From assembly GCF_000733765.1 (NCBI RefSeq), contig NZ_JPOG01000001.1, positions 2,232,001 to 2,296,000 of the forward strand: a stretch of DNA of 64,000 nt. Reading direction: 5' to 3'. Shown here in pieces: positions 17,421 through 26,369 of this stretch. The notes under the pieces are model-generated. The model was not told where the DNA came from. It did no database searches and worked only from the letters and a program-made list of their open reading frames with translations. Position 1 is the stretch's first letter; each line of letters begins with the position of its first letter. The translations under genes were made by a program, and so were the position numbers. The DNA is from Algiphilus aromaticivorans DG1253 (lineage in GTDB: Bacteria > Pseudomonadota > Gammaproteobacteria > Nevskiales > Nevskiaceae).

Positions 17421-19010
17421 TTAGTTGTCGATCGTGTAGGCGTGCTCGGTCGCCTGGCCGAAGTTCAGGCCCGGGTTGCCGAAGTCACGCTGCTTGTACA
17501 CGAAGCCGGTCACCGGATAGGCGGTAACCATATCGTCGTCGATGAAGGTCATCTCCAGCCAGCCGCTATCCGCGTTGGAAACGAGCTGGTTGGTATCGAC
17601 AGCCAGCGCCACCGGCGATTCCAGCGTCGAAGCCGCGCTGGAAGCGTTGCGACCGATACGGATCACGTTGGACTCGTAGGGCAGGTTGTCGATCTCGATG
17701 TCGGGCGGCGGGGCCGGCGAAACGATCGGGCCGTCGACCTGCACCTGAGCAGTGCCTTCCTCGCGGTCGTAGATGTCGTACTGCGCCACGATGTCAGCGC
17801 GACCGTTGTCCCCGTCCTGGAACACCGTCGGGAAGCCCTCATCCGGGCAGTCACCAGCCACGACCGGGTTGGCAGACACGCCGCCCACCGTACCGGTGTC
17901 ATTGCGCCATGCGTTGCAGGCAGCCTGGACGTTATCGTTGTCGAAGTCCGCCTGGAAACGCTTGGTCGGGAAGGTCACGACCCACTCGGCGGTGCCGCCG
18001 GTGTTGTCGTTGCTGGTCCACTCGTTCTTGACCTGCGAGGAAGCGATGCCGGCCCCGATGGCGGGAAGGGCACTCGTCGACCAGAGGCCATCCGACGAAG
18101 CGATCGTCGGCTCAAGGAACCAGGGGAACTGCTGGGCGGTAACGAGGTTCGCATCAACGCCGAAACCGGCGATGTGCAGAGACTCGATGCCGGCAGCGCG
18201 GCCCGTATCCTGGTTGACGAGGCTCGCATTCACCTTCAGCGGATCAGGCGTGACGATCGGACCGTAGCCGATGGTGCTCTCGTTGGCACCACCGCCGTCG
18301 ACAGAGCCGAGGCGCGCGAGCGGGCTGCCCGAACCGACCTGAACGCCGCCGGCGTCCTGGCCCGAGATGGTCTCGTTCGGATCGTCGCCTTCGAACTGCG
18401 CCGTACGGCGCACGAAGTCGAGCTGGACGCGACCGCAGTCACGCGGCTCGCCATCGACGTGCTCGGCGAGATAGGCGGTGGAGTTGCGCTGCGCATTGTT
18501 CAGCGCCTCACCATTGCCCTCGGTCTCACCCATGACGAGGATTTCGATGTAGCCCTCGCGGGTACGGGTCATGTCGCCGTCGGTGGCAGTGTGATCGGCG
18601 AACTCGTTCGAGTAGGCCAGCTCACTCGCTTCGGCGCCATTGTCACGGACACCGATGGGGATCGTGCAGGAACGATCGGTCGTCTGCAGCGAGGGCCGGC
18701 CCATCGGGCTCTGCTCGATGAAGGCGGTCCAGACGTCGCGCGGGCTCAGGGCGATGTTGAAGTCGAGAACATCGCGCGAGTTGCGGGACTCGTGAAGACG
18801 AAACTTCACGGCCAGCGAGTTGTCGCTGGTGTTGGTCAGGTTGATCAGGGTGCGCCAGCCACCGTTGACGGTGTAATACGGCACGACAACGGCAGTACCG
18901 GTATTGCTATCCGAGACCTCGATCTGGGCGGCCGCCGGCTGCAGCGCGAACGCTGCCCCGAGTGCTGCACCCAGCCCCAAAAGCCTGGATTTAGTGAGGA
19001 AGTTCCCCAT
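17421..19010 (-). CDS. Large exported protein of unknown function
   Basis: A 529-residue protein with a clear signal peptide (LLGLGAALGAAFALQPAAAQ) and a mature sequence rich in Asp, Asn, Thr and Ser. Near the start is VVVPYYTVNGGWRTLINLTN followed by LALSP-like FNIALSPRDVWTAF; four cysteines could form disulfides. AAGGAG lies before the ATG at 19010 and a strong terminator follows, so it looks like a well-expressed single gene. There is no sorting signal such as PEP-CTERM and no lipobox. I have a general memory of similar uncharacterised secreted proteins in aquatic proteobacteria, but no function. Its place inside the capsule locus suggests a surface or secreted role. Confidence 0.8.
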   Translation of the reverse strand: MGNFLTKSRLLGLGAALGAAFALQPAAAQIEVSDSNTGTAVVVPYYTVNGGWRTLINLTNTSDNSLAVKFRLHESRNSRDVLDFNIALSPRDVWTAFIEQSPMGRPSLQTTDRSCTIPIGVRDNGAEASELAYSNEFADHTATDGDMTRTREGYIEILVMGETEGNGEALNNAQRNSTAYLAEHVDGEPRDCGRVQLDFVRRTAQFEGDDPNETISGQDAGGVQVGSGSPLARLGSVDGGGANESTIGYGPIVTPDPLKVNASLVNQDTGRAAGIESLHIAGFGVDANLVTAQQFPWFLEPTIASSDGLWSTSALPAIGAGIASSQVKNEWTSNDNTGGTAEWVVTFPTKRFQADFDNDNVQAACNAWRNDTGTVGGVSANPVVAGDCPDEGFPTVFQDGDNGRADIVAQYDIYDREEGTAQVQVDGPIVSPAPPPDIEIDNLPYESNVIRIGRNASSAASTLESPVALAVDTNQLVSNADSGWLEMTFIDDDMVTAYPVTGFVYKQRDFGNPGLNFGQATEHAYTIDN

Positions 19011-19504
19011 GGTCACTCTCCTTGTTACTAACTTGATTGATTTGCAAATAAATCAGTGAACACTTCCCACGAACCGCCACTGCGCCGGACTCGTCGAGAG
19101 TATGTTGAACGGCACCCCCCTGTCGCTTTTACCCGATGGGCTGTGCGCCGTCGACTTGCATTCTGCCCCACCTCCTGTGGTCAAGCAAGCGATTTCCTAC
19201 AAGCATTTCTCGAGGTTATCCCTGCCAGCAGTTGCGAATCGAACGAGACCGCCTCTGAAGGACGGCAACAACTTCACTGACCCTTCGAATGTAGCGTGTA
19301 CCCCCCGCCGTCGCCAACCGGTGTAAAACCGTCAGACTGCCCCGAACGGCGAACGTCCCCAAAATCAGGGGCAGCCCCGAAGGCTCGCGGGGCACGTAAC
19401 GAGAGCGCACGCAGACACCTTAACTTCGCTGGGTGCCACGCGGCGAATCGCATACACTCGTCGGGCTGCGGAGCACAGCTGACGCAGCGAGCCGCGTACC
19501 GACC
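19011..19504. other. Gene-free interval between divergent genes
   Basis: About 490 bp separate the surface-protein gene and the large sulfotransferase/glycosyltransferase gene. The 50 bases next to the surface-protein gene are AT-rich and probably hold its promoter. Short open frames on both strands have no recognisable features. An in-frame GTG at 19433 could start the large protein earlier but would add only low-complexity residues. Confidence 0.5.
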
Positions 19505-22500
19505 ATGTGCAGTGCCCCGCTCTTCAATCCGCACACGCTAGACCAAGCTCTTCTTCGCCCCCCCATGGATGACCGCCCCAGCCCTCGGCCCCAGCAGGCA
19601 TCGCGAGTGGTGACCGCCATTGTGGTGCTCGGCATGCACCGCAGCGGCACGTCGGCGCTCACTCGCACACTGAGCCTGCTCGGGGCCGCCCTCCCCGGCA
19701 ATCTGTTGCCATCCAAGCCTTCCAACGAAACGGGCTTCTGGGAATCCACGGATATCCTCGAGTTCAACGACCGCGTGCTGACGGCCATCGGCGGCGCCTG
19801 GCACGACTGGCAGATCGACGGCTTGGAGTCACTGGACGACGCACAGCGTGCGGTCTTCGTCGACGAAGCCGCCGCGCTTCTGAGAACGCACTTCCGCGGC
19901 AGCGAAATGTTCGTGCTGAAGGACCCGCGCATCTGCCTGCTGCTGCCGCTTTGGCAGCAGGCCATCGCGGATTTCGGCGCGTCGGTGCAATGCGTGCTTC
20001 CGCTTCGCGACCCGCGTGAAATCGCGGCTTCGCTGCAGAAACGCGACGATCTCGCCCCCGCCCACAGCCACGCGCTTTGGCTGCGCTATGTGCTCGATGC
20101 CGAGCACTACAGCCGCGCGCTGCCGCGCAGCTTCGTGAGCTACGAGCAACTGCTGGACGATTGGCGCGGCGAGACGACGCGCGTCGCCGCCGAACTCGGG
20201 CTGCGCTACCCGCGCCCCACCGAGGCCGCCGCACCCGATATCGACGCCTTTCTGCGGCCCGACCTGCGGCATCAAGTAGCGGAAGAACGGGCGACGGTGC
20301 CGAATGACGAAGCACCGCCAGCGTGGGTGAATTCCGCCTACCAGAGCCTGTTCGCGCTCTCGAGTACAGGCGACGCGCCGGACGAGAACGCGCTGCTTCA
20401 ATTGGACGCGCTGCGCGCGCGCTTCACGGAAGCACGCGAGAACATCGGCATGCTGGCCGATGCCGCGAAGCAGCGGCAAGCCAGGCTGCGCCAGGAGGTA
20501 CAGGCGGAACGGAAAGCGCGCGACAAGCTCGCCGCCGAGAAGCAGGCGCTGGCCGAAGAGCGCGGTGCGCTGGCGGATGAGCGCGACATCCTGGCCGACA
20601 AACGGGACGCCCTCATTAGCGAACGCGACGCTCTGCAGGAAGAGACCGCCCATCTGCGCGCGAAATTGACCGCGCGCGAGGAGCACACGCAGGCGGAACA
20701 GGCGAAGCGCGAGCAGGCCGAGAAGCGCCTGCGCGAAGAGACGGAGAAACGGAGAAACGCCGAAGCCGAAGGCACCGCCCTCGTCAAGGCGCAACGGCAG
20801 AGAAGCCTGCGCACCCTGCAGCGTCAGCTGCGCGGTCAGCGCTTGGCGCTCGAGGCCGAGCGCCCCGTCAGCGCGGCGATAATCAACCGCGTGCGCCAAC
20901 GCAGCGGCAAGCCGGCGCGCCCCGCGCGGCCCCACGCCGGCGCACCGCCGGCACGCACCCTGTTGCGCGCGCCCATGCCGGCCAGTGACCGCCTGCGCCT
21001 GCCGCTGCTGGCGCGGCAGATGCTGGCCAGCGGCTTCTTCGACACCGAGTGGTACGCGCTGCGCTACCCGGATACGGCCTTCGCACGCGGCGCCGCGGTG
21101 TGGCACTGGCTGCTGCACGGGCAAAGCGAGGGGCGCAGCCCGAACGCCCTGTTCGAGCCGCACTGGTACATGGAGCGTCACGAAGACGTCCGCAACGCCG
21201 GCATGAGCGCCGTCGTCCACTATCTTCGCTTCGGCGCCGCGGAACGGCGGGCGCCGGGCCCACTCTTCCAGCCGCACTGGTACCTCGAACGCTACCCGGA
21301 CGTCGCCGAAGCCGGCATGGATCCGCTGCTGCACTTCCTGCGCCACGGCATCCACGAGGACCGCAACCCGAACAGCTATTTCGACGCGGCCTGGTACCGC
21401 AAGCAGTACCCCGACGTCGCTGACTCCGGGCTCAAGCCGCTGCACCACTATCTATTGTGTGGTGGCGACGAAGGGCGCGACCCGAGCCCGCGCTTCAAGA
21501 GCGACGCCTATCTGCGCAAGTACCCCGAAATCCGCCTCGCGGGCCTCAACCCGCTGCACCATTTTCTGAGCAAGGGGCCCGGCGAAGCCGGCACGCAGCG
21601 GCTGCACGTGCCGGGCGGCACCGCCACCACGGCGCCCGACAGCGACCTGGCGGCTGCATTGCAAGTGCGAGACAGCGACATCGCTCGCGCTCAGGCAAAG
21701 CTACGCGATGCCCGCTTCGGCACCTTCAGCATTGTCATTCCCACCTGGAACCGGCGGGACACCCTGCCCCGGGCCATCGACTCGATCCTTGCTCAGTCCT
21801 ACGACAACTGGGAGCTGATCGTCTGCGACGACGGCAGCACCGACGGCACCGACAAGCTGATGCGCCAGCGCTATGCCGACCAGATAGCCACCGGGCGCAT
21901 TCGCTATCTGCAGCTACCCCACGGCGGCGTCTGTGCCGCGCGCAACGCGGGGCTGGCCGCAGCGCGCGGAGAATGGATCGCCTATCTCGATTCCGACAAC
22001 GCCTGGCACCCGCACTATCTGTTGCTGACCGCGGAAGCCTATAGCGACGACCCCGAAAGCCATACCGCCTACGCCTGTCTGCACGTGCATGACGCGGCCC
22101 AGCCGCGCGAGTTCATCCGTTGTCGACCCTTCGACCGCGACGCTCTGGAACGCGGCAACTACATCGACCTGAACATCTTCAGCCACCACCGCAGCGTCTA
22201 CGAGGACAAGGGCGGCTTCGACGAAACCCTGCGGCGGCTGGTCGACTGGGACCTGATCCTGCGCTACACCGAAACGCGCGCGCCGCTGTTCATCCCTTAC
22301 ACCCTCTGCGACTACCACATCGCCCCCGAACTGGCGAACATCACGCTGACCGAATCGCTGGCCAGCAACGAGTCCGCGATCCGCCGCAAGGCCGCCGCGG
22401 CCAGCCACGCGCAACCCGCTGCACCGCCCGCTAGCGCGCCGGCCCCGAGCCGCAGCGTCAGCGCTCCGGCGGCGAGCAAAACGACCGAAGCCGCGCCTTC

Positions 22501-24202
22501 CGACTTCGAGGATTTCGACAGCTACCTGCGGCGCGCCGCCTTCGTGCCGGCGCCAAGCGCTCCCTTCTCCGAGCCCGCCAAGCGGGTAATGGGGCACATG
22601 CGTGCAGTGCATCGCCATCTTTCCGCGCAACACCCGGCCGGATCCAGCACGGCCACGGTATCGATCGTCGTGACCGACGACGCGCGCGATCCCGCGCGTC
22701 TGCGCGCCACGCTCGCTGGCATCTCCGGCCAAAGCCATCTGCATATTGAGCCGATCATTGTCAGTGACGGTCCAGCCTCCGCGGCAGCCAGCGCAGCCGC
22801 ACTCGGCGTGACGGCGCAGTGCCTGCCCGCCGAGGGCCAGTCGCTGGCCGCCAAGCGCAACCTCGGGCTGGTCGCGGCTAACGGCGACTACCTCTGTTTC
22901 CTAGAAGGCGGCGACCGCCTCGATCCCGACTTCCTGCGCCTTCTTCTGGGCACCTTCACCGAGCAACCCGCACGCCGCATGGCCTACTGCGCGCAGGCCG
23001 TGTCCGCGCTCGATGCCGGCGCGAGCTCGGACTGGCACGAACTGCGCTACGTACCCTTCATGCGCGCGCTGTTCGAGAACCGGCCGACAATCGATCTCGC
23101 GGCAGTGCTATTCCGGCGCGACGCGCTGCTGGACGAATGCCGCTTCGACGAAAGCCTGCCCGCGCTCTCCGGTTGGGATTTCCTGCTTCGCCTGACCGAA
23201 GGCGAGGCCCCTGTAGCCGTGCCCTGCGTGCTCTGCGAAACCGACCGCGCAGCTGAAGACGCCGCCTCGACACGCGCGATGGCCAGCGCAAAGCAACGTA
23301 TCCACGACGGGTTGGGCTCCCAACGGCTCGTCGACGCACTGCCCCAGCACGCCCGTATCCGCGGCCTGAAGGCCATGCACGCGCTGGCGCCCGCCAGCAT
23401 GGTCGCAGCCCGCCCGGAGGCAGAAGCCCGGCGCGTCAACATCATCATCCCCAGCTACGAGTGCCTGCCATATCTGAAGCTGTGCGTGGACGCCGTCAAG
23501 CAATTCAGCCTCGCCCGGACCCAGCTCACGATCGTGGACAACGCGTCTTCCCGGGAGGTGCGGCGCTATCTCGCCGAACTTGCCGCCACCGAGCAAGCCG
23601 TCGTCATCCAGAACGAGGAGAACCTGGGCTTCACCTACGCCGTCAATCAGGGCATCGCCGTCACGCCGGAGGATGCCGATGTCGTGCTACTCAACAACGA
23701 TGCCGTGGTGACCCCGGGATGGATCGAAGCGTTGCAGCAAGTCTTCGCGGATTTCCCGGACGCTGGCCTGGCCGTAACGCGGCAGGTGCTGCTGCCCGGC
23801 ACCAAGACCATGCGCACCCACAATCCGATGTGTGACGACAAGCTGGAGACCGATGTCAATCTGTCACGCCATCACGACAACATCATCGATCCCGCCCCGG
23901 GCGGCGACAGCGACTACACGGAGCTCAGCTTCGCGCCTTTCTTCTGCGTCTACATCCCGCGCGAGACGCTGCAGAGCCTCGGCCCGCTGGACCATGTCAG
24001 CGCACCGCATTACCGGTCCGACCGCCTTTACTGCGAAGCGGTCCGCCGAATCGCCGGCCGGCGCATCATCTATACGCACCGAGCCAAGCTCTATCACTTC
24101 CTCCAGCAGGCGACCGGCACCCTGCGCAAGAGCGACTCGGATCGTTTCAAGGCGATGTTCGTGCAGAACGAATGGTCGGAAGTGACTACCGCTTACAAGT
24201 AG
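19505..24202 (+). CDS. Giant sulfotransferase-coiled coil-repeat-triple glycosyltransferase
   Basis: About 1565 residues. Residues 20-250 are a sulfotransferase domain (VVLGMHRSGTSALTRTLSLL loop, later VLPLRDPREIAASL). Residues about 290-455 form a highly charged coiled coil. Residues about 505-700 hold five 36-37-residue repeats with the pattern W-Y-x(5)-Y-P-D-V-x-x-A-G-x-x-P-L-x-H-Y/F-L. Three GT2 domains follow: the first (from about 740) has IPTWNRRDTLPRAID and YLDSDNAWHP; the second (from about 1050) has a worn DxD site, FLEGGDRLDPDF; the third (from about 1310) has IIPSYECLPYLKLC and LLNNDAVVTPGW. There is no good ribosome site; ATG 19505, ATG 19565 and GTG 19433 are all possible. It likely builds and sulfates part of the surface glycan. 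Confidence 0.85.
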   Translation: MCSAPLFNPHTLDQALLRPPMDDRPSPRPQQASRVVTAIVVLGMHRSGTSALTRTLSLLGAALPGNLLPSKPSNETGFWESTDILEFNDRVLTAIGGAWHDWQIDGLESLDDAQRAVFVDEAAALLRTHFRGSEMFVLKDPRICLLLPLWQQAIADFGASVQCVLPLRDPREIAASLQKRDDLAPAHSHALWLRYVLDAEHYSRALPRSFVSYEQLLDDWRGETTRVAAELGLRYPRPTEAAAPDIDAFLRPDLRHQVAEERATVPNDEAPPAWVNSAYQSLFALSSTGDAPDENALLQLDALRARFTEARENIGMLADAAKQRQARLRQEVQAERKARDKLAAEKQALAEERGALADERDILADKRDALISERDALQEETAHLRAKLTAREEHTQAEQAKREQAEKRLREETEKRRNAEAEGTALVKAQRQRSLRTLQRQLRGQRLALEAERPVSAAIINRVRQRSGKPARPARPHAGAPPARTLLRAPMPASDRLRLPLLARQMLASGFFDTEWYALRYPDTAFARGAAVWHWLLHGQSEGRSPNALFEPHWYMERHEDVRNAGMSAVVHYLRFGAAERRAPGPLFQPHWYLERYPDVAEAGMDPLLHFLRHGIHEDRNPNSYFDAAWYRKQYPDVADSGLKPLHHYLLCGGDEGRDPSPRFKSDAYLRKYPEIRLAGLNPLHHFLSKGPGEAGTQRLHVPGGTATTAPDSDLAAALQVRDSDIARAQAKLRDARFGTFSIVIPTWNRRDTLPRAIDSILAQSYDNWELIVCDDGSTDGTDKLMRQRYADQIATGRIRYLQLPHGGVCAARNAGLAAARGEWIAYLDSDNAWHPHYLLLTAEAYSDDPESHTAYACLHVHDAAQPREFIRCRPFDRDALERGNYIDLNIFSHHRSVYEDKGGFDETLRRLVDWDLILRYTETRAPLFIPYTLCDYHIAPELANITLTESLASNESAIRRKAAAASHAQPAAPPASAPAPSRSVSAPAASKTTEAAPSDFEDFDSYLRRAAFVPAPSAPFSEPAKRVMGHMRAVHRHLSAQHPAGSSTATVSIVVTDDARDPARLRATLAGISGQSHLHIEPIIVSDGPASAAASAAALGVTAQCLPAEGQSLAAKRNLGLVAANGDYLCFLEGGDRLDPDFLRLLLGTFTEQPARRMAYCAQAVSALDAGASSDWHELRYVPFMRALFENRPTIDLAAVLFRRDALLDECRFDESLPALSGWDFLLRLTEGEAPVAVPCVLCETDRAAEDAASTRAMASAKQRIHDGLGSQRLVDALPQHARIRGLKAMHALAPASMVAARPEAEARRVNIIIPSYECLPYLKLCVDAVKQFSLARTQLTIVDNASSREVRRYLAELAATEQAVVIQNEENLGFTYAVNQGIAVTPEDADVVLLNNDAVVTPGWIEALQQVFADFPDAGLAVTRQVLLPGTKTMRTHNPMCDDKLETDVNLSRHHDNIIDPAPGGDSDYTELSFAPFFCVYIPRETLQSLGPLDHVSAPHYRSDRLYCEAVRRIAGRRIIYTHRAKLYHFLQQATGTLRKSDSDRFKAMFVQNEWSEVTTAYK

Positions 24203-24205
24203 GGC

Positions 24206-24898
24206 TTAGACCGGGTCATCCTTTACCCACGCACCCCTTGCCCTCTCGTGTAACGCCAGGTCCCAACGGTTACGCTCCAGAATGACGTCTCGGGCGGCAT
24301 TACTCACGTCCGCACGTTGCGATACTTGATGGACGCTTTCTACCGGCGCGAGTTCCTGCCACCCCGCCCATAAAGCCAACCTCTGAAGGAAGTCGCCGTA
24401 GCGCTCCTGCACGCCCACTAACGCGAACTGCGCCAGGTTTTCTTCCGCCAGTTCATATACATCTTTACCAATGAGACGATGCCCCGTTTTCCCGCTAATC
24501 ATTCGCGTCTGCAAGTCATGTAACCCGGGAATATCGCTGCCGGCAAAACCAGCAAGATCTTTCTCACGCGAAACCGCATGATGAGGATGACTCGGTGTAT
24601 CAAGCACGAACTGATAGTAAGAGCGAATCCGCTCAATCGGATCCCGCAGGAGCGTGATATAAGCCAGCGGCTGCCGCAGAAAGCGATCAACAAACCCGAA
24701 ACGGATATGGCCAGTTACGGCCTTCAATGCTGAGCGTTCTACCGAATCCATCTTCTTGAGCTTTTCGCGGTCCTCATGAACGTGCCCAGGCCGGAACCAA
24801 AAAACGTGGCCCGCTCCATAGATCGAAAGAAGTTGTTTCCTTAGAGTTGCGCCAGCAGCCTTTGGCACATGAAGGAATACGATGGTTCGGTTATTCAT
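24206..24898 (-). CDS. Sulfotransferase family 2-like protein
   Basis: A 230-residue protein of the Sulfotransfer_2 (chondroitin/heparan 2-O type) kind. The PAPS loop is FLHVPKAAGATLRKQL at residues 8-23, the 3'-phosphate motif is YITLLRDPIERIRSYYQFVL around residue 78, and HGH-like GHIRFG lies between them. It is convergent with the giant glycosyltransferase gene, the stops being three bases apart. Its base composition is visibly less GC-rich than that of its neighbours, suggesting later acquisition. Confidence 0.85.
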   Translation of the reverse strand: MNNRTIVFLHVPKAAGATLRKQLLSIYGAGHVFWFRPGHVHEDREKLKKMDSVERSALKAVTGHIRFGFVDRFLRQPLAYITLLRDPIERIRSYYQFVLDTPSHPHHAVSREKDLAGFAGSDIPGLHDLQTRMISGKTGHRLIGKDVYELAEENLAQFALVGVQERYGDFLQRLALWAGWQELAPVESVHQVSQRADVSNAARDVILERNRWDLALHERARGAWVKDDPV

Positions 24899-25242
24899 AT
24901 AGACGAAAAACTTCTATGACCCAGTTGTAGCCCCGAGCTAAAAGAGACAAGCGGGAAGCCGCTCACGCGACACCGCTCCGTCACATTTGCGGCCCGGAAT
25001 TGTAACGGTAAGCAGTAGCGGCGACTCCTTGGCACAACGAGCCGGCTCGCGCCATTGACGTGACTGAAACAGCGTGATGGCACCGCCTGCATTGAGTTTT
25101 ACCTACTCTCGGGCCCGGCGCGATACCGAGCTAGGCGGACGCGGCACTAGGCCGCTGCTGCGGACCAAATAGCGGTACCGTTACCGCAAGTGGCGTCTAG
25201 CGCATGGCGTCACAGAACCCCTCAATAGAAGAATGAGTCCCG
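24899..25242. other. Gene-free interval
   Basis: About 340 bp between the divergent sulfotransferase and methyltransferase genes. It should contain both promoters. I see no RNA gene, clear palindrome or convincing coding frame in it. Confidence 0.45.
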
Positions 25243-26238
25243 ATGAGAAAAAATGTTGCAGACCTCCTACGGCGGGTCGCCGACAAGATCTCCCACGAGC
25301 AAGTTGTCGCGTCCAAGAAGCCACCGACGTCATGGATGGAAGATCCCGCTCGTCAGCAGGCCGCCACCTATTGGTCGCAGCAGACCTTGGCAAAGCGACG
25401 ACGCCTTAGCTGGGGCGACTTCCGCACCATTCGGCATCACATCACGACACGCATCGCCGATCGGGAGATGTACTCCATCTCGGGGGCGTTGCTGGAACGG
25501 GCCCAGACGCGATACGAGCTTGCCTTCCCATTGCAGCACGCGGTTTCCATCGGTGCTGGAACAGCCTCCAAGGAACTCTCCCTGGCCATGGCGGGCTACG
25601 TGTCACATTGGGATTGCTTCGATCTCAGCAATGCGCGCATCGAAGCCGGGCGGCGGAAGGCAGAAGAGAAGGGCTTCGGGGAGAACATGCGCTTCCGGCA
25701 GGAAGATGCCTTTCAAGCGGCCTGCCCCGAGTACGACATGGTCTTCTGGAGCCAGTCACTACACCACATGTTCGATATCGGCGAAGCGATTGATTGGAGC
25801 ATCGCGCACCTCAAGAGCGGAGGTGTATTCGTAATGGATGAGTTCGTCGGCCCGAATCGATTTCAATGGACGGATGAAATGCTACGCGCAGCCAAGGCGG
25901 CGCGAGATCGTCTCGAGGAACGGCACCTGGTGATTCCGGAGGCCCCCGAGAAGCGATTCCCCCGAGTGATGCCCCGGCCGAGCCCTGACGCCGTTGCCAA
26001 AGCCGACCCAACCGAATCGGCCTGTAGCGAAGAGATTCTTGGACAGGTCCAGGCACGGCTTCCCGGTGCCGATATCGTCCAACTTGGAGGCGTGATCTAC
26101 CACGTCGCTCTATCCGGCATTCTGACGAACTTCACTGAAGAAGACGAAGTCCTGCTCTCGGACTTACTGGCGTACGACGCGGAGCTTGCCGAAAAGGGGC
26201 TGAGTGTCATGGCTGCCTGCCTCTGGCAGAAGCCGTGA
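25243..26238 (+). CDS. Class I SAM-dependent methyltransferase
   Basis: A 331-residue protein with a Rossmann methyltransferase core: motif I AVSIGAGTASKELSLAM (about residues 103-120), an acidic end of strand 2 in WDCFDLSNARIEAGR, motif III-IV DMVFWSQSLHHMFDIGEAID and LKSGGVFVMDEFVGP. The pattern SQSLHH is common in methyltransferases acting on small molecules or sugars. It stands alone within the polysaccharide locus, flanked by genes on the opposite strand, so a role in methylating a glycan residue is plausible but unproven. Confidence 0.8.
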   Translation: MRKNVADLLRRVADKISHEQVVASKKPPTSWMEDPARQQAATYWSQQTLAKRRRLSWGDFRTIRHHITTRIADREMYSISGALLERAQTRYELAFPLQHAVSIGAGTASKELSLAMAGYVSHWDCFDLSNARIEAGRRKAEEKGFGENMRFRQEDAFQAACPEYDMVFWSQSLHHMFDIGEAIDWSIAHLKSGGVFVMDEFVGPNRFQWTDEMLRAAKAARDRLEERHLVIPEAPEKRFPRVMPRPSPDAVAKADPTESACSEEILGQVQARLPGADIVQLGGVIYHVALSGILTNFTEEDEVLLSDLLAYDAELAEKGLSVMAACLWQKP

Positions 26239-26369
26239 GCCACGCACGAAATCCCACAAGAAAGAAAGTCGACGGCAACTGCAAAGCAGTCGCGTCTAGC
26301 CCCTTTGAGCCCGGCAGCGAGATACGAAACTTGCGGGCGCGAAACCGCTGGCGCTGGATCAGCCCTTTC

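Noticed and set aside
19829-21448. A 539-codon open frame opposite the giant sulfotransferase/glycosyltransferase
   Set aside because: The plus strand shows an uninterrupted multi-domain protein; the minus frame mirrors its coiled coil and repeats.
24895-25092. A 65-codon minus-strand frame upstream of the lower-GC sulfotransferase
   Set aside because: No ribosome site, signal peptide or family feature; it lies in promoter space.
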